From: Candidatus Acidiferrales bacterium
GTDB taxonomy: Bacteria > Bacteroidota > Ignavibacteria > Kryptoniales > JAKASW01
Direction: 5' to 3'
NCBI GenBank assembly: GCA_035515795.1
Contig: DATJAY010000005.1
Coordinates: 1 to 64,000, forward strand
DNA: 64,000 nucleotides
The notes under the pieces are model-generated. The model searched no databases, was not told the DNA's origin, and worked only from the letters and a program-made list of their open reading frames with translations. This document shows, in pieces, positions 1 through 9,308 of this stretch; position 1 is the first letter of the stretch; each line of letters starts with the position of its first letter. Position numbers and translations under genes: made by a program.

Positions 1-529
1 TACACTTAAACAGATATACTTGGGGAAAAATAGTAATTGAACTTTTGTGGCACCTGTCAACACTGGCGTGTCGACCGGTTACGCATACAAATCTACTCTC
101 GTTGGAGAAACTTGAGTAGTGTCTGCTGCCGAACCCCCTGCCTGTTTTGGTTACAGGCTGGTTGCCGCAGCGCGATTACCACCGCCATTGCGAGTGGTGA
201 TAAGCACTTACTGATTTTCTACGAACTTGAAAACATCCAAACTCCTTTCAAATCTTGTCTTTTCACACCTTAATTTACCATGGCATTGATAAATACGCAA
301 CCCACTTACGAGTAAAATTGTCTTTGGCAAATTTTCTTAGCTCGTGTCAGTTGATTTTTGCGCAAATGAAAATACCTATTGCGGAATTAAAAAAAATTGT
401 GTAAGATGAGGTATTAAGATCCGGTACCGCTAGATTGGTACCCATCCTGCCAAAAGCACAGCTCACTGCAGCTGCGATAATTCAAGAAAACTCATAAAGA
501 ATCGGCATAATTTGCCGGAGGATAGATAT
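1..529. other. Left-edge non-coding stretch
   Basis: I see no convincing gene here. The only open frame of note (about 78 codons from position 37) lacks a ribosome binding site and has Cys/Trp-rich composition unlike the neighbours. Positions 423-442 hold two GGTACC palindromes separated by 8 bases, just upstream of the DUF5659-like gene; this could be an operator, but nothing else supports that. The stretch is AT-rich between 330 and 420 and is where a promoter for the downstream gene pair would be expected. Confidence 0.4.
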
Positions 530-862
530 ATGAATAACAATTCCCTCCAATTATGCGGCAATCCTGCCGACCTATTTAATCCACAGGAAACATATATGAC
601 ATACGAAACAAACGATTTATATCTCAGCGGATATCTGATAGCATCTGGATTTCAGTTGCAGTCCCACACAAATGTGAGTGGACAAACCATTTTCCGCTTT
701 AATCAGACAGACGAGCTTAAGAAACTCGTAGAAAAATATTATAACCTGGACGGATTAGTTAATCCCCAGCGTTTGGCGAGTGCACTAAAATCACTCAAGA
801 ACATCATATACCAGAAGGAAAATAACAATAAGTATCATGGTACAACAAGAATGTATAACTAA
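530..862 (+). CDS. Small DUF5659-like protein of a mobile element
   Basis: A 110-residue protein. The ATG at 530 is chosen over the upstream TTG at 512 because GGAGG at 517-521 sits 8 bases before it. The central part (TNDLYLSGYLIASGF... then FRFNQTDELKKLVEKYYN... then LKSLKNIIY) matches, from memory, the pattern of DUF5659 proteins: 'DLYLAAYL' followed by a hydrophobic strand, an 'EL..LV..Y' helix and a terminal 'LK.LIY' helix. Such proteins commonly sit beside primase/VapE genes in phage satellites. The 3' end overlaps the start of the primase gene by 26 bases, so the two are probably translationally coupled. Molecular function is unknown. Confidence 0.6.
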   Translation: MNNNSLQLCGNPADLFNPQETYMTYETNDLYLSGYLIASGFQLQSHTNVSGQTIFRFNQTDELKKLVEKYYNLDGLVNPQRLASALKSLKNIIYQKENNNKYHGTTRMYN

Positions 863-3014
863 TACAGAAAGGCAAGATGAAGATTTTGCTACAAAAAGAT
901 CAGTATATACAATCACTGATATAAGAAAAGCGGCATTTGAATATTACGCATCGGGCTTACGTGTGTTCCCGGTAAAGCAGGACAAGACACCTTGTGGTGA
1001 ATGGGGCTGGCTTAGAGATCGTTCAGCTACCGAAGAACAAATGAACTGTTGGTTTCCCGAAGGAACAACAAACCTTATAGCAATAGTCTGTGGTGTACCG
1101 GATGCGGGGAATGTCGAGGTCATTGACATTGATGAGAAATATAATGTTGAACCCGAAAAGCTGATTCACAAATTAAAATACCTTATAAACAATTTTGACG
1201 GCGGCCTCGTTGATACATTGGTCGCCGAGACCAGCATGAACGGCGGCTGGCACCTCATTTATAGTCTGAGTGGCACAGTAGATGGCAATCAAAAGCTGGC
1301 GATGAGGCACACAAACGAAAAAGATCTGATAGACGACCCGAATGCAAAATGCAGGACTTTGATCGAGACGCGCGGCAGATCAGGGTACATCATTGTAGCG
1401 CCTTCAAGAGGATATACGGCAAGGTCCGGAAGAATTACTAATCTGCCGCTCATTAGCGAAGAAGACCGAAAAATACTCTTAGATTGTGCCCGATCTCTAA
1501 ACTCATATATGCCTGAAGATGAGTCAGTTAATGATCCCACACGTTTAACAACCTCGCCAAAGGACGGCATCCTATTGCCGGGAACCGACTTCAACATGCG
1601 AGGCGATTATGCAGCATACCTCAGGAAAGCCGGCTGGAAAATCTCCTATGTTTCGAACGGCGTTCAATATTGGACCAGGCCTGGCAAGAAGAACGGTATG
1701 AGCGCAACATTCAATTATATGCCGAACACATTTTACGTGTTCTCAACAAATGCCGCCCCGTTCGAAGAGAATAAAAGCTACTCACCGTTTGCTATCTATA
1801 CCTATCTTCAACACAAAAAAGATTTCACGAAGGCATCTGATGCGCTGAAGAGAATGGGTTACGGCACAACCAGGAGTTTGGAATTTGCAGAGCGGGTATT
1901 GAATCACAGATACGAGTTCAAATACAACGTGATAAGAGGGATCACCGAATTCAAGGAGCGCAGCGGTGGCGAGAGCTTTACAGCTTTAACAGATAAGAAG
2001 GCAAACTCAATATATCGGGAACTAGTTCATATAGGGTGTACGCTTCGCAAAGAGGCATTGGAACAACTCCTTGTTAGCGACTTCGTTCCTGATTATGATC
2101 CGTTCGTAGAATATTTCGCGACATTAAAGGAATGGGACGGAAAGACCGATTTTATCAGACTATTGGCCGAGACGATAACCCTAAAGGATCCAAAACGATT
2201 CCACCGATGGCAGACGTGCCTGACCAAATGGCTGGTTGCAACCGTGGCATGCGCTACACACCAAAAGACGAATCAAACGGTTCTGACCCTTCTCGGCAAG
2301 CAGGGGACATACAAGACAACATGGCTGATGTCATTACTGCCAACCAAATATAAGATCCAGAACCAATACCGGATTTCCCGGGCCATAAATCCAGATTCGA
2401 AAGACTCGCAGATAGCTCTCGCAGAGAATTTTCTCATCAACATCGACGAATTAGATTCGATGAGTAAATATGATGTTGGAAGTTTAAAGTCATTCATTAC
2501 TCAAGAGTCGGTGGACGTCAGGCGTCCTTATGGCCGGCGTCAGGAAAACCTTCCGCGACGGGCGTCACTTGTTGCAAGCGTGAACAAGGACACCTTTCTA
2601 GTTGATGAGACGGGTAATCGAAGGTTCCTAATCTTTGAGGTGGAAAGCATCAACTGGAACCACAACATTGACATGGATAACGTTTATGCACAGGCTCAAG
2701 CACTATTTAAGCAGCCCGGCTCCTTCAGATACTGGTTCGGTGACGAGGAGATCGAAGAAATAAACAAGATTAACAGCGCCTATCGAGTTAAGACAACGGA
2801 GCAAACATACATCGAGACACTTTACGAACCGGTATTGGAAAAAGATGTCACAGACCGGACCACTTGGGTCAATTCAGCCGAAGTAGCGACCGAGTTGAAC
2901 AATCTCTTTCACATTCCTCGAAACACGGTGTACGTTGGGAAAGCTTTGATGGCAATGGGCGGCTTTCACAAGAGGACCAGCAGTGGCGAGACGTACGCTG
3001 TCAAACGGATATAA
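837..3014 (+). CDS. Bifunctional primase-polymerase / VapE-type helicase
   Basis: A 725-residue replication protein. Residues about 30-200 look like a prim-pol (AEP) domain: a YYASGLRVFPV start, the metal-binding pair in VEVIDID, GGWHLIYS, and RGRSGYIIVAPS. Residues about 420-640 form a VirE/VapE P-loop domain: entry motif FVEYFATLKEWDGK, Walker A in LLGKQGTYKTTW, Walker B in FLINIDELD, sensor ASVN, and the arginine motif GNRRFLIFEV. This pairing is typical of the initiator of phage satellites and small integrative elements, where it primes and unwinds the element's own origin. The repeat region directly downstream fits that role. No capsid, terminase or integrase gene lies beside it in the window, so the element is either small, decayed, or continues to the left. 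Confidence 0.85.
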   Translation: MVQQECITNTERQDEDFATKRSVYTITDIRKAAFEYYASGLRVFPVKQDKTPCGEWGWLRDRSATEEQMNCWFPEGTTNLIAIVCGVPDAGNVEVIDIDEKYNVEPEKLIHKLKYLINNFDGGLVDTLVAETSMNGGWHLIYSLSGTVDGNQKLAMRHTNEKDLIDDPNAKCRTLIETRGRSGYIIVAPSRGYTARSGRITNLPLISEEDRKILLDCARSLNSYMPEDESVNDPTRLTTSPKDGILLPGTDFNMRGDYAAYLRKAGWKISYVSNGVQYWTRPGKKNGMSATFNYMPNTFYVFSTNAAPFEENKSYSPFAIYTYLQHKKDFTKASDALKRMGYGTTRSLEFAERVLNHRYEFKYNVIRGITEFKERSGGESFTALTDKKANSIYRELVHIGCTLRKEALEQLLVSDFVPDYDPFVEYFATLKEWDGKTDFIRLLAETITLKDPKRFHRWQTCLTKWLVATVACATHQKTNQTVLTLLGKQGTYKTTWLMSLLPTKYKIQNQYRISRAINPDSKDSQIALAENFLINIDELDSMSKYDVGSLKSFITQESVDVRRPYGRRQENLPRRASLVASVNKDTFLVDETGNRRFLIFEVESINWNHNIDMDNVYAQAQALFKQPGSFRYWFGDEEIEEINKINSAYRVKTTEQTYIETLYEPVLEKDVTDRTTWVNSAEVATELNNLFHIPRNTVYVGKALMAMGGFHKRTSSGETYAVKRI

Positions 3015-3019
3015 ACTTA

Positions 3020-3535
3020 AGTGATAGTAGTGATAGATGGTGTTTTTGTCCCATCTATCACTAAAACCTTCGAATATGCAAGGAATTAATGGAAGTGATA
3101 GTAGTGATAGTAGATTTGCATAAATTTTATTGCTCAAAGGAGCATGGAGTATATGGTATTATTACTTATCCTCCCTATGTTGCAAAGTGCTATCACTGCC
3201 ATCACTTCTATCACTAATGCTGATTCTGAGTGAATTTGACGATTCTTAGTGATGGTTGATGATAGTTAGTGAAGGTTCATGCTACCCTCAGACACCTAAG
3301 ATGTTCGATTCGGACTTCGCAGCTGTGGGTTCCCAACACGCAAAAGCATCCCAGCTTGAAACCTAATACAAAAAAATCAAAGCCGGTAATAATTTTTACC
3401 TACCGCTCTAAAAGCCTTGGGTCTCTGTACCATGATGGTGATAGATTGAAAACCCTTATAAGTTATAGACTTATAAGGGTTTATATACTGGTGATAGATC
3501 GATGAGAGATCGACATCATGGTACATCTATCACCA
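3020..3535. repeat. AGTGATAG iteron-like cluster, candidate replication origin
   Basis: The word (A)GTGATAG recurs on the + strand at 3020-3038, 3094-3112, 3438-3444 and 3491-3497, and as CTATCAC on the other strand at 3055-3061, 3189-3195, 3209-3215 and 3527-3533. Near variants (GTGATGG, GATGATAG) fill 3190-3275. GTGATAGATGG at 3030-3040 pairs with CCATCTATCAC at 3051-3061, a perfect 11-bp stem. Direct and inverted iterons immediately downstream of a primase/helicase gene are the usual layout of a satellite or plasmid origin. That role is inference from layout only. Confidence 0.55.
3450..3482. repeat. Perfect 13-bp inverted repeat inside the iteron cluster
   Basis: AAACCCTTATAAG at 3450-3462 is the exact reverse complement of CTTATAAGGGTTT at 3470-3482, with a 7-base loop. 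It is flanked symmetrically by GTGATAGAT at 3438 and 3491, and the outer GTACCATGATG (3427-3437) is matched by CATCATGGTAC (3514-3524). No T-run follows, so a simple terminator is unlikely. An extrudable hairpin at an origin, or a dimeric protein binding site, is more plausible. Confidence 0.6.
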
Positions 3536-3823
3536 AAACAGGCCAAATTAATCTAAAATGATGGATTGGTGAGAGAATGAGAGATAAAATGTGCATTTGA
3601 ACATTCTACATTTTACGGATCATATGGCAAGAGAGTATTGATGGGATCGAATAGATTTGTGACTGGGTCTGAACCCTTAAGAAAACTCGTAAGGGATCTT
3701 GTGTTTTTTGAGAATTCTTGACCTTGATACTTGACTATTGTTCCATCTTTTCTGAGATTAAGAGTGAGGTGGGCGTCGTTGTTGGAATCATCTAAGTCAA
3801 ACGTAGAGTCGGAGGGTTTTTAG

Positions 3824-6456
3824 ATGAAAAGTGCTGTTGCGGTTCTTGCGGTTACATTTCTAATAGTAAGTTCACTTCTAGCTCAAGTCCACATAAAATA
3901 GAGTGCGACGATCACGCCCACGCAGGCCAAGAAGACACAGAGCAGCAACCATACTCTCCGATTCGAGTTATATTGGACTCCTTATATGGATGCAGGGGTG
4001 TACTATTGGGATGCTTGTGGAACCGTAAACAATATGGCATCCTCAACTAGCAGTCCGATTATTATAACTATTCCCTCTGCGGGGGCAGGGGTGTATACAT
4101 TTCTGCTGCGATTTGACGCGTATTACTCAAGCGTATGCGCCACTTATAATTTTTTTCAGACGACTCGTTGGTGAGCACCGGCTCGGATACACTGCCGCAA
4201 TATACGACATGTTGCGGGACTTTCTGGAATCTTCCCGGCTTCGCAACTCCATATTACTCAAATTTTTCGTTTTCTTTGAATACTCATATGTTTCAGTGTG
4301 GAGATTCAACCGGGATGAGCTTGACTGGAGATTACAGCGACTGCAATGGTGCGACATGGTCACCGGCTGATCCGCTTACGTTGACCGTCGTTTCCGGGAG
4401 TCAATATGTGTCGTTCCATCAGAGAGATTCACAAACGGGAGGAGATACAAAGATTGGTTTGGTTGTCACGACCACAGGGAAGGAGATTGGACAATATTCT
4501 CTTGTCGCGGATGGTATCAATCCAGATTCAAGTGGTAGTTGGGCAACGGTACAGGCGGTTAGTGATGGAATGACCAGAACAGATTCAGTGCAAGTTTGCC
4601 AGCTGCTGGATCACTTCTCCGTTTATACTGACCCGGATACAATCGCACATTCAAGAAGGGGAAACATATATGTTCAAGCAGAGAACAGCACAGGTAGCGA
4701 TATTGTGATTCCCTGGAGTACCCCTCTTTATATAACTGCAGATGATAGTGGAAAGTACGGCGAAGTCTATGATTGGGGTGTTAGTTCACCGTATCCATAC
4801 AGTGATGCTTGCGCAGGGATGCTGTATAACGCAGACGGAGGAGAACCGAATGGCGTGCAGAAAATTACGATATCAGTTACAGATGTTAATGATCCGACGA
4901 AGACCGCAACCGGAAGTTTATTTGTTGAAGGAGACATTGTTGTAGAAGTCGTTCCTTCAGTGATATCGCCCGGCGATACTGCGGCGATTACAGCGAAGCA
5001 GAGAAACCCGGATGGAAGCTTGACCGACTTTCCGCCAAATCAATCCTTCGAAGTCGGGATAGACAGCGGAAATGGAAATGGTACGATACTATCAAATGAT
5101 AGTACATCGGGATATTTTTCATCTGCATCGCAGCCTTTTCAATTTATCGCCGCCGATAGCATAGGTGCGGACTCTGTAAATGTAGAAATAAGGGTAGGGA
5201 TACCGAATGAGATAGCGACTTCTATACTGCCTGGTCGCAAAGGAAATTCAGGTCAGAACATGAAAGTGAAACGTCCAACAATTAGTGCCGGGCTTGAGAA
5301 TTCGGGTCTCAGGAAATCTGCAAGCAACGTAGGGCCTAACGCGACGGGCCGCAAATCGGTTTCTGATGAGAATAATTTTACTTTGAGTGACTACGGAATA
5401 GGGTGGGTGGAGATTCAAAATGGGAATCATCGTCCAATTATAAAAAGCATCAGTTACTCCCCCTCTCGCCGATATTTTTCATACGACAGCGTTGTGTCAG
5501 TTTCAGCAGTAGTGTTTGATCCTGATGGAGACAGCGTTACCGTGAAGTATGAACCTGGTCAACAATTTAAACTTGAAAATCTTGGAGCAAACATTGTCAA
5601 AGTAACTGCAACGGATTCAAAGGGAGCTTCGACTGTGAAGTACGATACAATCTACGCGGTCTATGTCGATATGGAGCCGTCCGATGAAGTTGTCAAGGAC
5701 GGAGAAAACATGGATTTTCAGGCAAAGGTTTATCCCAACACTATTACAGCAAATTCGTTTGAGTGGAGTTGGTCACCAGATAATCCAGACGGAGGAAATG
5801 ATCCGTTCGTAGATTTTGAACCTGGCTCTGACCAACAAAAAGTGACCGTCAAAAGTGCGAAATGGTACGCTTTCCCAGATCACGATTGTCATCCGCCAAG
5901 CAATCAGACTTCTACCTATGACTTGAAGACACTTGTCAAGATAAAAGGAGACGAGTTTGATCAGAAAGGCAACTTGAATGTATTCTTGCCTCGCTTAGGT
6001 GGTGAAGAAACGCATGCTTATATCATCGGTAATCCGTACGCAGTGCCAGTTTATGATAATTCTGGAAATATTAAGCAATGGCGCATATTCAGTATTGGAA
6101 CCTTGGAGCGAGTTGTGGATAAGCCCGTTGTGAATCTACCCACAACAAGCCAATTCTATACAAAATTGATCACACATGAGAATATTCACCAGCAGCAGTG
6201 GATATCTGGTATGGCGATGAATTTGTGGTCAGTGGATGAACTCTACAAGAGAATACGGACCATTACAGCGAAAAGCCTACCTGATATTGCCGCGAAGGTG
6301 AGCACCGTTCGCCTTGCATTCGAATCGGAGCAAATAAAGGCATTCGAAGAAATATACAATCTAATGGAGTTAGAAGCCTATAACGTTTCAGATCAAATTC
6401 CTCCAAAATATTATTATCAGAGATGTGATCGTACTGATTTTCTAACACAAAACTAG
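3824..6456 (+). pseudogene. Broken gene for a large secreted protein with HExxH motif
   Basis: The reading frame opens at ATG 3824 with a good signal peptide (MKSAVAVLAVTFLIVSSLLAQ) but meets TAG at 3899-3901 after 25 codons. The same frame then continues protein-like (SATITPTQAKK... TLRFELYWTPYMDAGVYYWDACG) until a stop at 4172-4174. Coding resumes in the +1 frame as about 760 residues to 6456. The frame change coincides with a run of seven T at 4150-4156. The long part is rich in Gly, Ser, Asp and beta-strand patterns resembling Ig-like repeats, and near its end has THENIHQQQW, which fits a zinc-protease HExxH motif. I do not recognise a named family. Two lesions suggest a pseudogene; a sequencing error in the T run would explain only one. 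Confidence 0.65.
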
Positions 6457-6468
6457 GATGGGCTGAAA

Positions 6469-7344
6469 ATGCGAAAGAAACTTTTCTTCATGATTGTTAG
6501 TACCTGCTTACTGCTTGTGTCCGCTCCTTCGCGAGTACCTGCTCAGGTAACACAGTTTTCATTATCAGAAGTAGTTGATAGCTCAAGTTTGATCGTTATT
6601 GGGAGAGTTGATAGCGAGTATCAATTGTCGGGGTACAGAATAGATTCGACTAGTAAACCAGGTTACTACGGCATACTGACCGATCTAGACGGATCTATTA
6701 TTCGCATAAGCGTTCAACAGGTTCTGAAGGGAGACTCGGGGGGTTCTGACTTGAGTATCTTTTTAAAGACTGATGAAGCTGCCCCTAAAGAAGGACCGGG
6801 TGTATCGTTCACAAAACAGAAAACGTATTTATTATTCTTGAACTTACGAGCCATCGACTCGACAATTGCTGTCAAATATAGTCTATCAAGGGAGGACTAC
6901 TATTTCCCATACTTAAGTGGCTATGGGGTTGTGTTGCTAGAGGGGAAAAATGGCTTGAATGAACTGGAGACGACAGAAAACTATTTGTTGTCACTCCCGA
7001 CAGTGCCGCCGAAAGATACCCCACTCTCATTTTTGCTTGACAGCTTGGCTGACAAAACTCAGGAGGCTTACAGCAACCGTTGGATAGGCAATCAAGATTT
7101 TGTCGGTGAATTAGAGAGAAAACTTGACAATGCAAAGAAACATTTGGTGAAGGGAGATTCTATAGCGTGCTGTTTGTCATTGCAGAACTATCAGAGAGAG
7201 GTAGACACTATTTATGAAAAAACGTTGAGAAAAGAAATAGGAGGAAAGAATGATGAAAGTCGGTTCATTTCCCCCGAAGGTTGGAAACTTTTGCACTATT
7301 ACGCGCAATACGTTATCGACAGGCTTCCCTGTCAAAAAAAATAA
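6469..7344 (+). CDS. Secreted protein of unknown function, OB-fold-like N-terminal part
   Basis: A 291-residue protein with a clear signal peptide (MRKKLFFMIVSTCLLLVSAPSRVPAQ). Residues about 30-140 follow a pattern seen in many exported proteins with an OB-like barrel: SSLIVIGRVDS, then IRISVQQVLKGD, then QKTYLLFL. The remainder is mixed helix with no motif I recognise, and there is no T9SS C-terminal tag. The gene starts 12 bases after the broken secreted-protein gene and is followed 59 bases later by a T9SS-tagged gene, so the three may once have formed one transcription unit for surface proteins. Confidence 0.6.
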   Translation: MRKKLFFMIVSTCLLLVSAPSRVPAQVTQFSLSEVVDSSSLIVIGRVDSEYQLSGYRIDSTSKPGYYGILTDLDGSIIRISVQQVLKGDSGGSDLSIFLKTDEAAPKEGPGVSFTKQKTYLLFLNLRAIDSTIAVKYSLSREDYYFPYLSGYGVVLLEGKNGLNELETTENYLLSLPTVPPKDTPLSFLLDSLADKTQEAYSNRWIGNQDFVGELERKLDNAKKHLVKGDSIACCLSLQNYQREVDTIYEKTLRKEIGGKNDESRFISPEGWKLLHYYAQYVIDRLPCQKK

Positions 7345-7403
7345 TCACTGTTTACAAAGACGCTCACAAAACATGTTGCTAAGTATAAAAAAGGTGATCT
7401 GAA

Positions 7404-8072
7404 ATGAGAAAAGTGATCATTCTATTGTTCGCGCTTGTCACCGGTTCTTTTCCGCAGACGTCAAGTTTCCATTCTGAAATTGCGGCTGGTCAGGTGTGGC
7501 AAATCCCATTTGCCTCATCAGACAACACGATCTCACTCAGCATTCAAAACAGCTCCAGCGTCGAGGCGAAGAATGTCTTCGTCGCCTTCAATAGATTTCC
7601 ATCATGGTTGAAATTCAAAGAGAGTACCTCAATTATAAAGAGCATTTCAGCCAATTCTTCCGGAGATGCCGAGTTCACGTTCTCAGTCGAAAAGAAAGCA
7701 CCAGTCGGAAAAGACACGACTTTGACAGCGACAATTACCACTGCCAACGGTCAAAGCTGGACGAAAGACATAAAGATCTCTGTCGGAGCGCCGAAGGATT
7801 ACAAGCTTTACAACAACTTTCCCAATCCATTCAACCCGTCGACAAAGATAGCATTTGAGCTTCCGAAAGCATCGCATGTAAAGCTCATCATCTATGACAT
7901 CGTCGGGAGAGAAGTTGTGCAAGTTGCAGACGCAGATTATCCCGCCGGTTATACCGAGCTGACATGGAACGGAACAAACAAAAATGGAACACTTGTTTCA
8001 TCCGGAGTTTACTTCTACCGCATCAGCACGGATAAGTGGAGCAAAGTGAAGAAGATGTTGATGCTAAAGTGA
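7404..8072 (+). CDS. Small secreted protein with T9SS C-terminal sorting domain
   Basis: A 222-residue protein. A ribosome binding site (AAGGTGATCT) precedes the ATG. A short signal peptide ends near FPQTSS. Residues about 25-130 form one beta-rich domain with no catalytic motif that I recognise. From about residue 135 the type A sorting domain is complete: YKLYNNFPNPFNPSTKI, a VKLIIYDIVGREV strand pair, SSGVYFYRI and the terminal KKMLMLK. Proteins of this build are carried across the outer membrane by the T9SS and anchored or released. It is the last gene before the cassette array and shows no attC-like site behind it. Confidence 0.8.
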   Translation: MRKVIILLFALVTGSFPQTSSFHSEIAAGQVWQIPFASSDNTISLSIQNSSSVEAKNVFVAFNRFPSWLKFKESTSIIKSISANSSGDAEFTFSVEKKAPVGKDTTLTATITTANGQSWTKDIKISVGAPKDYKLYNNFPNPFNPSTKIAFELPKASHVKLIIYDIVGREVVQVADADYPAGYTELTWNGTNKNGTLVSSGVYFYRISTDKWSKVKKMLMLK

Positions 8073-8243
8073 ATTGGGTCCCATCTGAATAACCGCTACA
8101 TAAGTATCCTACCGGATAGGTTCTACATATATGGTGGATCAGGTCAACCTTGAAATTTTTTTCTAGAAATTTAAGGGGCTCTACTGGGGAGAGTTGCAAA
8201 TTGAAAATAAACCGGGTAATATTAGGAGAACCAAGGAGGTGGC

Positions 8244-8531
8244 ATGCCAAACGAGCGATTTAGACTAAGTGCTGAAATAAGCACTAGTGATACAAAGAAG
8301 ATTGAACCAGTCCTAACCAAAGTTATCGGAGTTAACGGGATAATTCGGACCGAAAAGGGTTTCAAGGTAAAAACAACGATAGAAGGTCAGAGCGCCACGG
8401 AATTGAACCTTGAATTGTTATCAGCATTGAAACGAGTAGAAAAGGAAACTGTCCTTCGAGCTAAATGGACTACGGGCAGAACAACGGAATGGTTCATTGA
8501 TTACGTGTTGAAAGGTGTTACGGAATCTTAG
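8244..8531 (+). CDS. Small protein of unknown function, first gene of the cassette array
   Basis: A 95-residue soluble protein with a strong ribosome binding site (AAGGAGGT at 8233-8240, start ATG 8244). The sequence alternates charged and hydrophobic residues in two halves: LSAEISTSDTKKIEPVLTKVIG, then VKTTIEGQSATELNLELLSALKRVEKET. This suggests a small alpha/beta fold. I recognise no family. It lies immediately before the first attC-like site, so it is probably the first cassette, although no matching left boundary is visible upstream of it. Similar orphan small proteins are typical integron cargo. Confidence 0.6.
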   Translation: MPNERFRLSAEISTSDTKKIEPVLTKVIGVNGIIRTEKGFKVKTTIEGQSATELNLELLSALKRVEKETVLRAKWTTGRTTEWFIDYVLKGVTES

Positions 8532-8536
8532 GTGGA

Positions 8537-8627
8537 TGATCAACTTCCTATTTATCTCCGTTTTGTGTAGCGCGTATTGTATGTTTCGAGGAGTGCGGCG
8601 CGACTTTTTTTCTGGCGGACGTTAGGC
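8537..8627 (+). repeat. attC-like site 1
   Basis: The right end is a textbook 1R box, GTTAGGC at 8621-8627 (consensus GTTRRRY), preceded by the array's common right arm GCGGCGCGACTTTTTTTCTGG. The left 1L box is degenerate; GATCAAC at 8537-8543 is the best candidate. The right end is the first base group of the next cassette (8699 gene), whose 3' end matches it as a reverse complement. Confidence 0.6.
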
Positions 8628-8698
8628 GCAACCCGCTTTTCGAAATAAGATGAGCACACGACTCATTTGTTAAACAGCAAACAAAGACGACAGACCGC

Positions 8699-9109
8699 AT
8701 GAATAGCGAAGCATTTCTCAAAGCACTTGATAGTGAAATTTGGTGGGAGTGGAAGTGGGAGAAGCGCAACCGTTATTGGATGTTGACAATTAACTGGGCT
8801 ACTTGGCTGGCACGATTGTTCATCCTAGGCTTAGCTTGGTTCCAATTGACCAGCCAAGACAAGGATGGTAATGCGCTTTGGGTGTTGCTGTCGCTTGCAA
8901 TCCTGTCAATGCTGAACATTGCCCTACCGCTTTTGTCTTATTCGTTTCGCTTCCAGGAACGACAAGAAGTTCACGACAAAAATGCACGCGAATACGAGTC
9001 CATCAAAGTTGAACTACAAACGGCCCTTATCTCACTTCAAGATGCCGTTAACAAGTTCACGAAAGTACGGCGAGAGCCGACCGAGAAGGTTATTCGCTCG
9101 ACTCCGTGA
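8699..9109 (+). CDS. Two-TM membrane protein, possibly SLATT-like (cassette gene)
   Basis: A 136-residue protein. Residues 1-28 are Trp/Lys-rich and amphipathic. Two hydrophobic helices follow (about 35-53 and 60-82), and the tail (about 85-125) is a predicted coiled coil beginning HDKNAREYESIKVELQ. Two adjacent TM helices followed by an H...A..Y helix resemble SLATT-family pore-like proteins, which often partner nucleotide-second-messenger defence enzymes; this is a resemblance by eye only. The gene fills a complete cassette: its 5' end at 8621-8633 and 3' end at 9131-9143 are reverse complements at 11 of 13 positions. Confidence 0.55.
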   Translation: MNSEAFLKALDSEIWWEWKWEKRNRYWMLTINWATWLARLFILGLAWFQLTSQDKDGNALWVLLSLAILSMLNIALPLLSYSFRFQERQEVHDKNAREYESIKVELQTALISLQDAVNKFTKVRREPTEKVIRSTP

Positions 9110-9136
9110 AGCAGCCAAATGGAGAGTGCAGGCTGC

Positions 9137-9271
9137 GTCTAACACGCGCAAAAAAGATGCTCGATTATTATATATCATGGAGTTCGCTTCATCCCGCTTT
9201 GCCGCATCGTGGACGCCAAGCAATATTTGTAGCGGCAAGCGGGGCGGACTTTTTTGCGCAGGACGTTAGTT
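9137..9271 (+). repeat. attC-like site 2
   Basis: 1L is GTCTAAC at 9137-9143 (matches RYYYAAC exactly) and 1R is GTTAGTT at 9265-9271. The left inner arm contains 22 bases (9159-9180) identical to those at 16647-16668 in site 7, followed by the common TTCGCTTCAT...CCGC. The right arm carries GCGGACTTTTTTGCGCAGGAC. Total length is 135 bases, within the usual attC range. Confidence 0.8.
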
Positions 9272-9308
9272 GCAATTGCCGTCAGAGTTTACGAAAGGAG
9301 TATCAAAC

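Larger units (their letters stand above)
3015..3823. other. Non-coding, repeat-rich stretch after the primase
   Basis: About 800 bases without a credible gene. Positions 3020-3535 carry repeated AGTGATAG-type words in both orientations and a strong palindrome (annotated separately). Positions 3540-3823 contain no clear structure apart from a probable promoter and leader for the broken secreted-protein gene that starts at 3824. The open frame at 3269-3505 runs through the repeats and has no ribosome binding site, so I do not call it. Confidence 0.6.

Noticed and set aside
37-273. Open frame of 78 codons at the left edge
   Set aside because: No ribosome binding site, Cys/Trp-rich composition, and no motif; likely chance.
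3020-3280. Possible CRISPR array because of repeated AGTGATAG words
   Set aside because: Words are short, unevenly spaced and in both orientations; there are no constant-length spacers and no cas gene in the window.
3269-3505. Open frame of 78 codons through the repeat cluster
   Set aside because: It runs across the iteron words and the palindrome; its sequence is dictated by the repeats and no ribosome binding site is present.
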